Positions 6,458 to 14,845 are shown, counted from the stretch's first letter. The stretch is DNA of 35,735 bases from Alphaproteobacteria bacterium (GCA_017546265.1 JAFYXG010000006.1:1-35735), one strand, 5' to 3'. A program made the numbers and translations. The notes: generated by a model from the sequence alone, not told the origin.

Positions 6458-9229
6458 TCACGCAGATGCGACCGCAGATTCAATCAGTTTGATTTCTTTT
6501 TCAGACAATTCATACAGTTCATAAACAAGTTGATCTATATTTGAATCAAGAGAAACTATCTGGCGTTCTAACATAGTCTTTGTCGGTTCGTCCCTTGCAA
6601 TGGATTTCTTTTGCGTTAATTCGCACATTCTTTTGACCTGGGCCACAAATTTTTCATATATTATTTTACCTTTTTTATTATTTAAATCTAGGTTCGGCAT
6701 TGGTAAATCATTTAATAGCCCCAACCGAAACTGGGCAAAAACACCCTGAGATTGTGGACTTAAAATATTTCTGTAAACAAATGTTAAGAACTTTGAATTC
6801 AACAGCCCCAAGATATAATATGGCGACACATTTTCTGTAAAAGATACACTTTGATACAAATTTTGTATCACATAGGATTTTCCACTGACAATGGCTGCAT
6901 AAATTGGTCGCCCTGTTTTTCTTATGACAATCCTGTCCCCATCTGTTATACGCCAGCGGGAATCAGAATTAAAAAAGTGTTTATTTGGACGGATTAAATA
7001 CCGAGACATATCACCACTGTCTGTAACAGGAACAAGGCGTTTATCATCAGAAAGGTCTGAACGAGGAATATGTTCGCCCTCTCGGAAAACAACAAAGTCT
7101 TTTAATACGTGTTTATATCTGTTTAAATTTATTCCACTGTGTTTCTTTACAGGATTTGAACCCGCGGGGTAAATCAATATCCCAGTAGGAACAACCGCCT
7201 GCTTGAACACATTCTCTCCTTGGGGATAAAAATCGTAGTTTTTGTATAATGTTCGAATATCTTGATATGCTTTTAATCGCTGAAAACTGTCTGGTATTAT
7301 GAACCCCACCCTGCCACTTGGTTTTATAAGTTGAAGTGCCCTGTCTAAAAACCATTTGTACAAATCCGTAACGCCAGATGAAGAATTTGGATATTTATTA
7401 CAACAATAATCGTGTTGCTGTCGCAATAATGCCAGTTCATTCATCATTTTATTTTTCTGATAAAACGCGAACATACTGTTCCTGGCAGAATAATTATTAT
7501 ATGGTGGATTCCCAATCACAACATCAAAACCGCCGTCTGCAAACACATGCTTAAATTCTGTTTCCCAATCAAATGCGTTTACTTGAAATTGCTGTTCAAC
7601 CCGCAAGTCGATTGTAGTTTGATTATAAAAATCAGTTTCTATAAGAGAATTGCCGCATTTTATATTTTTTCCAAGATTTGGCAGCAACCTGTCTATGCCC
7701 AGTGCAAGATTTACATCCAGATGATTTATATCTTCTAGTGTTTTCAATAACAATGACAATTTTGTCACTTCGACCGCCTGGGCATCCAGGTCAACCCCAA
7801 AGATATGTGTTGTTAAAATTCTTTTACGCTCGTTAATGGTTAATTTGTAATCATTCCCAATACTTACAAGACATTTCTTTTTTACATAAAGTGCCGGATT
7901 CTTCATATATTCTGTTAAATACCAATTTAATAAATGTTGATAGGCAACTATTAAAAACGAACCACTGCCGCAAGCACAGTCAATTATACGAAAATTACCG
8001 ATGGTTTTCACAGTCTTGCGTTTTAACTGTTCCGCGACTGTTTTTTCCACTATATTTTCAACTATATATTCTGGTGTATAATAAACACCCCCAGCCTTGC
8101 GAACCTCTGGTTTATACTGTATTTTGGCCTGATGTCGTGCATTTAATTGTATTGTTTTGCCCAAAAAACGTTCATAAACGGAACCAAGAATACTTGCCGG
8201 CATTTCTGCAAATTGGTACGGGGCAGGAAAGTACAAACCACGTATCATTGTTTTTAATGCAACATCACTTATCTTGATACCAAGTGTTAGTCTATCAAAA
8301 CCTTCCCCATCCCCCTTGCGAAAGTGAAACAGGCCCGAATTATACTTATTATCAGCAATCTGAAATACTGTTTTTAATTTTTCATAGCAATCGGATTGCT
8401 GTATTATTTGTGCCAGTTGATTTTCTTTTTCTATCCCCCTGTCTTCGCATATTCGCAAAAAAACTATTCTGTCTATCGTTGTTTGAACAGAAAAATTCAG
8501 TTCCCTTTCCGTAAGGTCATGATTGTTTTTTGCGATATCTTTGGCCAAAATTTCACGCCATTGTTCTATATCATTAAGAAACTCGTCATCTACTGCCAGC
8601 GTTCCGCGTTTTTTCTGATTTTTACAGTTTTCTAATGAACCTTTTAAAACCGCATTTTTTGAAAAAATACTGTTGATATATTCCCATCCAGTAATACCGT
8701 TACTGGCTAGACTTGCACGCCCCAGCTCATCAAATCTGCAATAAAAGATACGCCCCACATGTGCCTTGTCCGTTGTTTTTGGTTTAATTGTGGTATCATA
8801 TACTGCCCATTCTTCAAAATCCGTTAGAACACACAACGGCATATTGGCTGACCAACCGTACCTGCGTACCTGAAAGGCAGACTTTGGGTCTTTTCCTATG
8901 TTGACACTTGGTTTTTTCGCCTCTATAAAGAATAGCTTTCTGCCACCATACTGAATACAATAATCTGGTGCTTTTGACGTACCATCCACATCTAAACGAC
9001 TTTCAACAACAACTTCTTTGAAGCTTTCTGCATTATGGGCCCTGTTTCCAACATCCCAGCCCAACAATCTGATACACTCGTCCAGAAAATCCTGACGTAA
9101 ACTGGCTTCGTTATACAAACCATTGTGATACTGTTCCAAATTCTTGCCAAAAGAATCTATTAACAGTTCCAGTTCCGGTGGTAATTTCGTTTGGTTATGG
9201 CCGTGTTCCGACAGTTTTTCTGAACTCAT
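6458..9229 (-). CDS. Type IIG restriction-modification enzyme (nuclease, N6-adenine methylase and specificity in one chain)
   Basis: 923 aa. Expected to cut DNA lacking methylation at its target and to methylate adenine in the same site. The N-terminal PD-(D/E)XK nuclease shows Asp in APDYCIQY (about residue 89) and Glu/Lys in FIEAKKPS (about 103 and 105). After a helical linker comes the methylase: GGVYYTPEYIVENIV, SAM-binding motif I DCACGSGSF (about 417-425) and catalytic motif IV NPPY (about 574-577). The C-terminal third resembles the TaqI-like target-recognition domain and ends in a helical tail. Length fits the family (900-1000 aa). Start: ATG at 9229 with AGGGA eight bases upstream; a TTG at 9235 is less well placed. 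It stands alone with its own promoter and no separate methylase or specificity gene, as usual for this type. All key residues are intact. Confidence 0.93.
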   Translation of the reverse strand: MSSEKLSEHGHNQTKLPPELELLIDSFGKNLEQYHNGLYNEASLRQDFLDECIRLLGWDVGNRAHNAESFKEVVVESRLDVDGTSKAPDYCIQYGGRKLFFIEAKKPSVNIGKDPKSAFQVRRYGWSANMPLCVLTDFEEWAVYDTTIKPKTTDKAHVGRIFYCRFDELGRASLASNGITGWEYINSIFSKNAVLKGSLENCKNQKKRGTLAVDDEFLNDIEQWREILAKDIAKNNHDLTERELNFSVQTTIDRIVFLRICEDRGIEKENQLAQIIQQSDCYEKLKTVFQIADNKYNSGLFHFRKGDGEGFDRLTLGIKISDVALKTMIRGLYFPAPYQFAEMPASILGSVYERFLGKTIQLNARHQAKIQYKPEVRKAGGVYYTPEYIVENIVEKTVAEQLKRKTVKTIGNFRIIDCACGSGSFLIVAYQHLLNWYLTEYMKNPALYVKKKCLVSIGNDYKLTINERKRILTTHIFGVDLDAQAVEVTKLSLLLKTLEDINHLDVNLALGIDRLLPNLGKNIKCGNSLIETDFYNQTTIDLRVEQQFQVNAFDWETEFKHVFADGGFDVVIGNPPYNNYSARNSMFAFYQKNKMMNELALLRQQHDYCCNKYPNSSSGVTDLYKWFLDRALQLIKPSGRVGFIIPDSFQRLKAYQDIRTLYKNYDFYPQGENVFKQAVVPTGILIYPAGSNPVKKHSGINLNRYKHVLKDFVVFREGEHIPRSDLSDDKRLVPVTDSGDMSRYLIRPNKHFFNSDSRWRITDGDRIVIRKTGRPIYAAIVSGKSYVIQNLYQSVSFTENVSPYYILGLLNSKFLTFVYRNILSPQSQGVFAQFRLGLLNDLPMPNLDLNNKKGKIIYEKFVAQVKRMCELTQKKSIARDEPTKTMLERQIVSLDSNIDQLVYELYELSEKEIKLIESAVASA

Positions 9230-9242
9230 GTACAATCCCTTG

Positions 9243-9284
9243 CCTTTTTAAGAAAAGGTAGCCCAACATACTGAGTAAAGTCAA
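9243..9284 (-). promoter_or_regulatory. Promoter and inverted repeat ahead of the Type IIG gene
   Basis: Minus strand TTGACT (9279-9284), 18-bp spacer, TACCTT (9255-9260). A perfect inverted repeat CCTTTT-taag-AAAAGG (9243-9258) overlaps the -10 and the expected start point, and lies between promoter and ribosome binding site. It may be an operator or a leader hairpin limiting expression. Confidence 0.5.
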
Positions 9285-9357
9285 GAAAACAAATACCAAT
9301 AACATGCCCTGTAATATGAATTTGTGTTTTTATTCTAAATCTGCATCGTGGGATATG

Positions 9358-9507
9358 TTACCGGTGGGCGAATTGTTGCACAACATCCAGCAACCGGACC
9401 ATCGCCATGGTGTCTTGACCGCAGTATTCGTGCAGGTTTAACATCATTTCATGTGTCTGTTCAGGAGTTTGTTTGCCCGTCATAAAATCCATGAACTGGG
9501 CACTGGC
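9358..9507 (-). pseudogene. Detached 3' end of a DUF2779 gene
   Basis: This reading frame encodes about 50 residues matching the C-terminus of the DUF2779 protein at 12066-13541 (SAQFMDFMTGKQTPEQ, then HEYCGQDTMAM and a LLDVV tail). From 9400 to 9507 the DNA is identical to 12105-12212. Beyond that the tails diverge: this copy ends VVQQFAHR, the intact gene ends VVLTYCN. Upstream (above 9507) the sequence is unrelated to DUF2779, so this piece has no proper 5' end. It is best read as the original or displaced gene end left when the cassette at 9508-12104 entered. A continuous frame of 70 codons through the join exists but has no sensible start. Confidence 0.8.
9400..9507 (+). repeat. 108-bp direct repeat, left copy
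   Basis: Identical base for base to 12105-12212 in the same orientation. Both copies code for the C-terminal exonuclease-motif region of DUF2779. The left-flanking bases are still similar at protein level; the right-flanking bases are unrelated. Confidence 0.95.
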
Positions 9508-9596
9508 TTCGGCATCGCCATCATTGCTGCCGTAGCAACCCATAGCGAGTTGTTTCCTGCATTGAGCCACTCCTTTGCTTTCTTTATCGCATTCAT
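9480..9596 (-). pseudogene. Small gene truncated at the cassette boundary
   Basis: A perfect ribosome binding site (AAAGGAGGTAGCA then ATG at 9596) opens a frame MNAIKKAKEWLNAGNN, SLWVATAAMMAM and so on, which runs about 29 codons before crossing into the 108-bp repeat at 9507, where it continues out of frame for nine codons to a stop at 9480. The start signals are better than anything for the overlapping DUF2779-tail frame. It therefore looks like the 5' end of a small helical protein gene that was downstream of the FtsK/DUF192 gene (stop at 9620) and lost its 3' end at the recombination junction. Confidence 0.55.
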
Positions 9597-9619
9597 TGCT
9601 ACCTCCTTTGTTCTGCGTT

Positions 9620-11281
9620 TTATTCTGAAAGTATTTCTATTGCCGCATTTAGCCATGCTTTATAGATATGTTGACCTTTAATCAAATCCTTGAATTCTTC
9701 ATAATACTCTGTTCTCAGTATGAGATGATTCCCAAAGCCCATTGGCATCATGAACCAGTCTTTGTTGCCAACTGTATCTGTATCAAGCCATTTAACAGGC
9801 GGGAATAATTTCTCTATGTTTGTTAAATCCTTGAATGTTGTGTAGTCGATAAAATACAGGCCTATGCCGTCTTTGTTCTTGGTTATAATCTGGATAGCAC
9901 CGGCCCAGCCCATTGCACCGCCCTCGGCAATCGCAAAGAACATGATGTCTTCTGGGTTAATCCTGTCCAGGGTTCTCTCCGTGAGCTTATTAAACATCAT
10001 CTCTTTATAGAGGACTTTATTCCCAGGTCGTATGCGCAGTTTTTCATGTATTACGCTATCGCCAACCTCTATACCATACTTGTCACATTCGCCAGCATTG
10101 ATTTCCATCACTGCCACCACATTAGATGCGGTGTATATTTCTGATGACAGAGCTGGAACATTCTTATCTATCTGAATTATGTTGCCACACCAATCTATAA
10201 ACAGGAAGTCAACTGGGAACTTTGTGTTTGCCGTGTTCATATTTGCTTGAAAACACGGATGGCCTGGTTCCTTCGGATTGGTGGAAAAATATATCATTCC
10301 AGATTTTTCGAGTATCTGATTGAACTGGGATAATCCTCGTGCAGATTGTTCGTCTGTTTGAGGTTCCAGCATTTTGAATGTTACAGTTTCTTTGGCTGTA
10401 ATTACATCCACGTATGTGTAGCCAATTTCTGATTCATCCGCACCAGTCACCAAATTTTGCCACTTTGTATATTCATTTCTGAGTAGATTAGTCCACTTTA
10501 CTCCTCTGGGTACATCGACTGATTTGTACTTGTAATGAATCTTTCCGCCTCTTTCTGAATTCTCTATGTAAACATGAAGAAACATACCGTTTTCTTCTGT
10601 CATAACCTTACTTATGTAACGGTTACCATCTATTATTGATTGACTGGCCCCTAACCATGAACCTTTGGTTTCATCCCAGTCTTCATCTGTTACAGAAACC
10701 GCACACCATTGAAGCTGTCCGGTATTGGTCCTAAATACAATTTGTGGTATATGACTTGCATTGTCTGACACCTGTATCAGACCTCCGCCTTTTTCCTTTA
10801 TAAGGTTGCACGCTATTTGAACGGCAAAGTTTTCCTGTTCATATTTGGACATTTTTACTGCCGCATCATCAGCTATCGCCAATGGGTCAATAGGTTCGCC
10901 TGTTTCTGCATCAAGCAAATTCCAACTATCCTTGTCTTTCACATTATATGTTGTTTTGACTCTTCTGTTTGGCCCAACATAAACTCCATATCCATGTGGT
11001 CCATGTTCCATAGGAAAATCTACCAATATGGGGAATATAACGGGAATCATATTATTATTCTTCGCCATATGAATATGCTTATATTTTCTGTATTCCTCCA
11101 GTTTTGATTTGCCATTCAGAATAACATCAAACAATATCGAGAACATCTTGTTTTTATATCTGAAATTCATATCATCAAATGCAGGATACAATTTTTCTGT
11201 CTTTATAAATGTGAAATCTTTCGGTGTTTCAAGATGATGTTTCCTGGCCATACTTTGAATATGGTAGCCGGCTTTTTGCAT
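9620..11281 (-). CDS. C-terminal part of a frameshifted FtsK-like/DUF192 protein
   Basis: 553 codons from ATG 11281, but the same frame is open and protein-like up to 11424 (KNGDKTRFIINYEDKRDNAR and LFGDYHKSYQYDRFV precede that ATG), and it joins the ATPase ORF by a -1 shift at 11394-11399. In this part, residues about 298-410 match DUF192: EQSARGLSQF, a SGMIYF motif, FQANMN, PVDFLFID-CGNIIQI and VVAVMEINAGECDKYGIEVG. Residues about 145-260 form an alpha/beta region (QIACNLIKEKGGG, PQIVFRTNTGQ) resembling a nuclease-like fold without clear catalytic residues. The last 110 residues (MFFAIAEGGAMGWAGAIQII, then a Trp/aromatic-rich end) are unrecognised. No signal peptide, unlike most DUF192 proteins. 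With the ATPase part the product would be about 811 aa. Confidence 0.7.
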   Translation of the reverse strand: MQKAGYHIQSMARKHHLETPKDFTFIKTEKLYPAFDDMNFRYKNKMFSILFDVILNGKSKLEEYRKYKHIHMAKNNNMIPVIFPILVDFPMEHGPHGYGVYVGPNRRVKTTYNVKDKDSWNLLDAETGEPIDPLAIADDAAVKMSKYEQENFAVQIACNLIKEKGGGLIQVSDNASHIPQIVFRTNTGQLQWCAVSVTDEDWDETKGSWLGASQSIIDGNRYISKVMTEENGMFLHVYIENSERGGKIHYKYKSVDVPRGVKWTNLLRNEYTKWQNLVTGADESEIGYTYVDVITAKETVTFKMLEPQTDEQSARGLSQFNQILEKSGMIYFSTNPKEPGHPCFQANMNTANTKFPVDFLFIDWCGNIIQIDKNVPALSSEIYTASNVVAVMEINAGECDKYGIEVGDSVIHEKLRIRPGNKVLYKEMMFNKLTERTLDRINPEDIMFFAIAEGGAMGWAGAIQIITKNKDGIGLYFIDYTTFKDLTNIEKLFPPVKWLDTDTVGNKDWFMMPMGFGNHLILRTEYYEEFKDLIKGQHIYKAWLNAAIEILSE

Positions 11282-12054
11282 TACAAACCGGTCATACTGA
11301 TAGCTTTTATGATAATCCCCAAACAGTTTAAATATCGTCCTCGCATTATCTCTCTTATCTTCATAGTTAATAATGAACCTTGTCTTATCGCCATTTTTTC
11401 CATCATTGCTGCATTTCCGTGCAGATCACTGCCTCTCTTTTTGTCAGTCGGAATGGGAGTTTTGGAAAATTCTTCGTCACCAAACAACATCTTATAATCA
11501 TTCTTGCCGGCATCGGCCTGGAATAGGATTTTAGTATCGAAGCCGTCTATAATATCCTGTGTTATATAGTTACTGTCTATCATCCAGGGATATCCTGTGA
11601 CCAATGAATAAATCCCAACATCTGGTCCCTGTGTAGCTATTGTCTTTATATAATCAACAATGCGTTTCTTTTCATTATTCATTAAATCATAGGTATCACC
11701 AATAAATACAAAACGTTTTGGCAGGTGTAATGAATCCTCACCCATACTCTTTCTTTTTTCTATTTCAGCGACAATGTTTTGGAGGCAATCTAATGTTTGC
11801 TCTTTGTCTGCAATTGATACATGTGGCAGATCGCCCCAACACAGGTCCCAATCAGCTCTTCGAGGGTTGCACATTACAACACTTATCTCTTCTGCTGGTG
11901 TATTTTCTACCAGCGAGATGATAAAACTTGTTAAAAATCGGCTTTTGCCGCCACCCCCTGCAACGTAAATTGAATGCAAGTCATTTAGGTTCTTGATAAC
12001 TGGAGTTCCGTTTTCCGCATTTCCCAAATTTACAGAGAAGTGTTTAATGCCCAT
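11281..12054 (-). CDS. FtsK/SpoIIIE-like ATPase domain (N-terminal part of the frameshifted gene)
   Basis: 257 codons as read. Residues 1-220 match the FtsK/HerA motor fold: VNLGNAENGTPVI, then the Walker A loop GGGGKSRF (about 34-41), ISVVMCNPRRADW where FtsK has the ID-PK segment, RFVFIGDTYDLM as Walker B (IGD in place of the usual IDE) and IIDGFDTKILFQADAGKNDY as the sensor region. The last 37 codons after the A6 run do not look FtsK-like, and their stop (TAA) overlaps the ATG at 11281. In the -1 frame the sequence continues smoothly into the large downstream ORF. Start: ATG at 12054, AAGAGAT upstream, 11 bp after the DUF2779 stop. Such motors translocate DNA or act in defence and conjugation; the role here is unknown. 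Confidence 0.75.
   Translation of the reverse strand: MGIKHFSVNLGNAENGTPVIKNLNDLHSIYVAGGGGKSRFLTSFIISLVENTPAEEISVVMCNPRRADWDLCWGDLPHVSIADKEQTLDCLQNIVAEIEKRKSMGEDSLHLPKRFVFIGDTYDLMNNEKKRIVDYIKTIATQGPDVGIYSLVTGYPWMIDSNYITQDIIDGFDTKILFQADAGKNDYKMLFGDEEFSKTPIPTDKKRGSDLHGNAAMMEKMAIRQGSLLTMKIREIMRGRYLNCLGIIIKAISMTGL
11394..11399 (-). other. A6 run at the frameshift between ATPase and DUF192 parts
   Basis: On the minus strand GGAAAAAATGG: the ATPase frame reads GAA AAA ATG (codons 219-221). Slipping back one base gives GAA AAA AAT GGC GAT AAG, entering the frame that runs open to 9620. The joined product has no stop and keeps protein-like composition. It could be a phase-variable tract, a programmed -1 shift, a mutation or a sequencing error (one missing A). 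Confidence 0.7.
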
Positions 12055-12065
12055 GTTGTTATCTC

Positions 12066-13541
12066 TTAGTTACAATAGGTTAGTACCACATCTAATAGTT
12101 TTATCATCGCCATGGTGTCTTGACCGCAGTATTCGTGCAGGTTTAACATCATTTCATGTGTCTGTTCAGGAGTTTGTTTGCCCGTCATAAAATCCATGAA
12201 CTGGGCACTGGCCATCGAACCATTACAAATCCCCATATCTTCATACGTCATGTCAGGAACAAAGGCAGGTAATGTACGTTTAATCGAAGCACTGCCATTC
12301 TGGCACGGTTTATACAGTGCAAATCGTTCAAACGGTTCCAGCAAATCAACCATGCGGGCATTTATCGCCAGTAATCCATCGGCATATTCCGGAAAATCAC
12401 GCGCCATTTGCTCGTTCCAGACACGCTCGGCCGTGTCATTGTAAACAATAACCGAACCAGAATCCCCACAACAATCCAGCAAACGTTTAATCAGTCCAGG
12501 ACGCGGATCGGTACCAGATTCCTGATGCAGGTATCCAAATTCTTCTATCAAACCATCGGGTTCATACAGAACCTTTAACGAAAACTGAAAGCATATTTGC
12601 TGATACGGGCGGGAATTGTCAAACATTGGTACAGCTGGCTGGATAGACTCGTAATCCACAAAATACAGTGGATACTGCAACCGTGAACAAAACTGCTGTA
12701 ATTCAGGACGGTTTACAATATCTGCGTTGTCCAAATACGCACGTATCAGGCGACCACAGGATTTATCCGCATACTCGGATTCCGGGACATTATGCAAATC
12801 CGCACCATATTTATTATAGATTTTATCCGCGGTCGGATTGCGAAATGCGTTAAACACCGAATATTTAGGCAAATTCGCCCAACAATGGTGACAATAGCCA
12901 CATGGATAAAAGCGGTCACGGGTCGATTTGGACAGTGCAACGTTCGGTTCGTCACCAGCCAGAAATTCATGCAAGCGTGCAACCTGGGACGCAACAAAAT
13001 CAGTGTCCTGCAATTCACCCGCCGCAGACCACAATTTAAACAGCCCATGAATATCCAAATCACCATGACGAACGTATTCTGAATTTAACGTCATGACAAA
13101 ACAATCACGAACATTTATGCCACAATGCAATAACACATAACGCTGAAACGAAACGTCAATATAGTGATAATCCTTGGCATGGGTGGTCGATTTTACTTCA
13201 ACAATATTCCATGTGCCATCGCCATTGTTTACTAAAATGTCCACCGCACAATATTCCCCCGTGTCGGTGGCAAAGGTGGCCTCGTAAATTGCAGGTGCAT
13301 TCGATTCAATTGCTGCACGTGTCTGGGCCACTGCGTCTGCCGTCCACGGCAGTGCAGTAATTCGAACACCACCCGGATAATAATCACACGCCAATTCACC
13401 AACCGCTGTGCCACGTGCCAGAACAACTTCGTTTTTTTCAGGCACGATATCTGGACGATGCTTTTTCAGCCACAGTGCACGTGGGCACTTTTGCCCCAAA
13501 ACATAGTCTGATTTCGAAATGCGAATTGGTGTGTTTTTCAT
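12066..13541 (-). CDS. DUF2779 protein: Cas4-like nuclease plus exonuclease-fold domain
   Basis: 491 aa. The N-terminal half is a PD-(D/E)XK nuclease: VDILVNNGDG (Asp101) and NIVEVKSTT (Glu115, Lys117). Cys19 in LGQKCPRALWL and the cluster CGYCHHC (214, 217, 220) resemble the four-Cys iron-sulfur site of Cas4/AddB. The C-terminal half is a DnaQ/RNase H-like fold with FVDYES (Asp296, Glu298), VYNDTAER (about 367-374) and YCGQDT (471-476). This domain pair is the known DUF2779 layout; substrate unknown, DNA processing likely. Start: ATG at 13541 with AAGGA. It follows DUF2130 by 2 bp, so the two are co-translated. Its last codons differ from the displaced tail at 9358, consistent with the 3' end having been replaced by the inserted cassette. 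Confidence 0.85.
   Translation of the reverse strand: MKNTPIRISKSDYVLGQKCPRALWLKKHRPDIVPEKNEVVLARGTAVGELACDYYPGGVRITALPWTADAVAQTRAAIESNAPAIYEATFATDTGEYCAVDILVNNGDGTWNIVEVKSTTHAKDYHYIDVSFQRYVLLHCGINVRDCFVMTLNSEYVRHGDLDIHGLFKLWSAAGELQDTDFVASQVARLHEFLAGDEPNVALSKSTRDRFYPCGYCHHCWANLPKYSVFNAFRNPTADKIYNKYGADLHNVPESEYADKSCGRLIRAYLDNADIVNRPELQQFCSRLQYPLYFVDYESIQPAVPMFDNSRPYQQICFQFSLKVLYEPDGLIEEFGYLHQESGTDPRPGLIKRLLDCCGDSGSVIVYNDTAERVWNEQMARDFPEYADGLLAINARMVDLLEPFERFALYKPCQNGSASIKRTLPAFVPDMTYEDMGICNGSMASAQFMDFMTGKQTPEQTHEMMLNLHEYCGQDTMAMIKLLDVVLTYCN
12105..12212 (+). repeat. 108-bp direct repeat, right copy
   Basis: Identical to 9400-9507. It lies inside the 3' end of the intact DUF2779 gene. The unit from 9508 to 12212 (one repeat plus the intervening 2597 bp) is the candidate inserted cassette. 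Confidence 0.95.
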
Positions 13542-13543
13542 CT

Positions 13544-14833
13544 TTATTCCTTGATATCTATGATGGATTTTGGATTGCCGGAACGGGCCGCATTAAACTG
13601 GGCACGCAAGGTAGGACTGTCGGCGGTTAACTTTTTAATGGTTAAATCTTCCAGTTTATTTTCAGCAGCCCCCAAATGACCAACCCATTTTCGCAGAGAT
13701 TCTTTGATATCTTGCAATTTCTTAATCGTTGCGTCTATATCCTTAACCGCTGCGTCATATTGGTTGCCGGCCTTGCGACATGTTTCTGAAAAGCCCGCCT
13801 TAAAGGTGTTCATCGCGTTTTCAAAATTCGATACATCTATGCTGGCCTGCTGCAATTTAATAACCTGTTGACGATATTCTATGGTGCTTTGTGCGGCATC
13901 ACGTAACAGGGTTATCATGGGAATAAAGCACTGGGGACGAATTACAAACATTTTTGGATATTTATGTGAAACGTCAACTATGCCGCCGTTGTACAGTTCA
14001 CTGTCGCGTTCCAATAATGACACCAATACCGCATATTCACAGTTCTTTTTGCGGCGGTCTTCGTCCAGTTTTTTCAGAAAATCTTCATTTTTATGCTTGG
14101 TGGACGTTTCGTCACTTTCATTCTTCATATCGAACATGATGGATATGTATTCGTTGCCGTTTTCATCATAGTCGCGAAAGATAAAGTCGCCTTTGCTACC
14201 TTTGACTTCGCCTTCGCTGCCAGTTTTGGAATCGTTGTCTTTGTCAAATTTGGCACGGCGGAATGCGGTGGCACGCAGACGTTCAAATTCTATCATACAA
14301 TGCTGTTCCAATGTTTCACCCAACAGTTTCACAGACATTTTTGCCTTGAAATCTTTGTACTGGGCAATCGTTTCGTCTTTTAAGCGAATTTCTGCGGCGT
14401 GGGCATCGTCTTTGTTGCGCAACTTAGTCTCGTAATCATTGGTCAGGGTTTGAATGTCAGCCTTGCTGCGTTCGGCAGCAACAGAGATTTTACCCATCAG
14501 TTCAGTAATCTGTTTGTCTTGGGCAGAAATTTTTTCATTCTGTTGCTCTAGTGCCTGTTTAACCGCCAGTTCTTTGCCCAGTTCCAGTTCGCGAACCTTT
14601 AAATTTAACGCGTTGATTTCGTCACGCTGTTTGTCCAGGGCCGCAGTCTTTTCCTGTTGGGCGGTGGCCGCAGCCAATTTCAGTGCATTTTCTTTCTCAA
14701 CCGTATACTGGTGCAGACGTTCCGATAAATCACGATTAAATTCGTCATCGCGAACCTGTTTTTGAATCGCAGCATAGCCCGCCTCGTCCAGGGTAAAGGT
14801 CTTGCCACAGTTTGGACATTTGATTTCGTGCAT
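13544..14833 (-). CDS. DUF2130 protein with zinc ribbon and coiled coil
   Basis: 429 aa. N-terminal half zinc ribbon (MHEIKCPNCGKTF), then a long Lys/Glu/Gln-rich coiled coil to about residue 170, then the DUF2130 domain: MSVKLLGETLEQHC, EFERLRATAF, GSKGDFIFRDYDENG, ISIMFDMKNESDET, HKNEDFLKKLDEDR, KKNCEYAVLVSLLE and YPKMFVIRPQCFIP. The D(x)n-D-x-K layout (GDF and FDMKNE) suggests a restriction-endonuclease-like fold. A second helical region ends the protein. DUF2130 proteins are often found near nucleases and RM genes; the precise role is unknown. Start: ATG at 14833 with AAGGAT. It is upstream of DUF2779 with a 2-bp gap and 12 bp after the exported Cys-rich gene. Confidence 0.85.
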   Translation of the reverse strand: MHEIKCPNCGKTFTLDEAGYAAIQKQVRDDEFNRDLSERLHQYTVEKENALKLAAATAQQEKTAALDKQRDEINALNLKVRELELGKELAVKQALEQQNEKISAQDKQITELMGKISVAAERSKADIQTLTNDYETKLRNKDDAHAAEIRLKDETIAQYKDFKAKMSVKLLGETLEQHCMIEFERLRATAFRRAKFDKDNDSKTGSEGEVKGSKGDFIFRDYDENGNEYISIMFDMKNESDETSTKHKNEDFLKKLDEDRRKKNCEYAVLVSLLERDSELYNGGIVDVSHKYPKMFVIRPQCFIPMITLLRDAAQSTIEYRQQVIKLQQASIDVSNFENAMNTFKAGFSETCRKAGNQYDAAVKDIDATIKKLQDIKESLRKWVGHLGAAENKLEDLTIKKLTADSPTLRAQFNAARSGNPKSIIDIKE

Positions 14834-14845
14834 TGTTTTATCCTT

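Noticed and set aside
9358..9570. 70-aa protein as an intact small gene
   Set aside because: It is a DUF2779 tail joined to out-of-frame cassette sequence at 9507; the only good start signals there belong to another frame.
11281..11281. TAATG overlap as evidence for two separate coupled genes
   Set aside because: Coding-like sequence continues upstream of this ATG in the same frame for about 48 codons, so the overlap is more likely a by-product of the frameshift, though reinitiation cannot be excluded.
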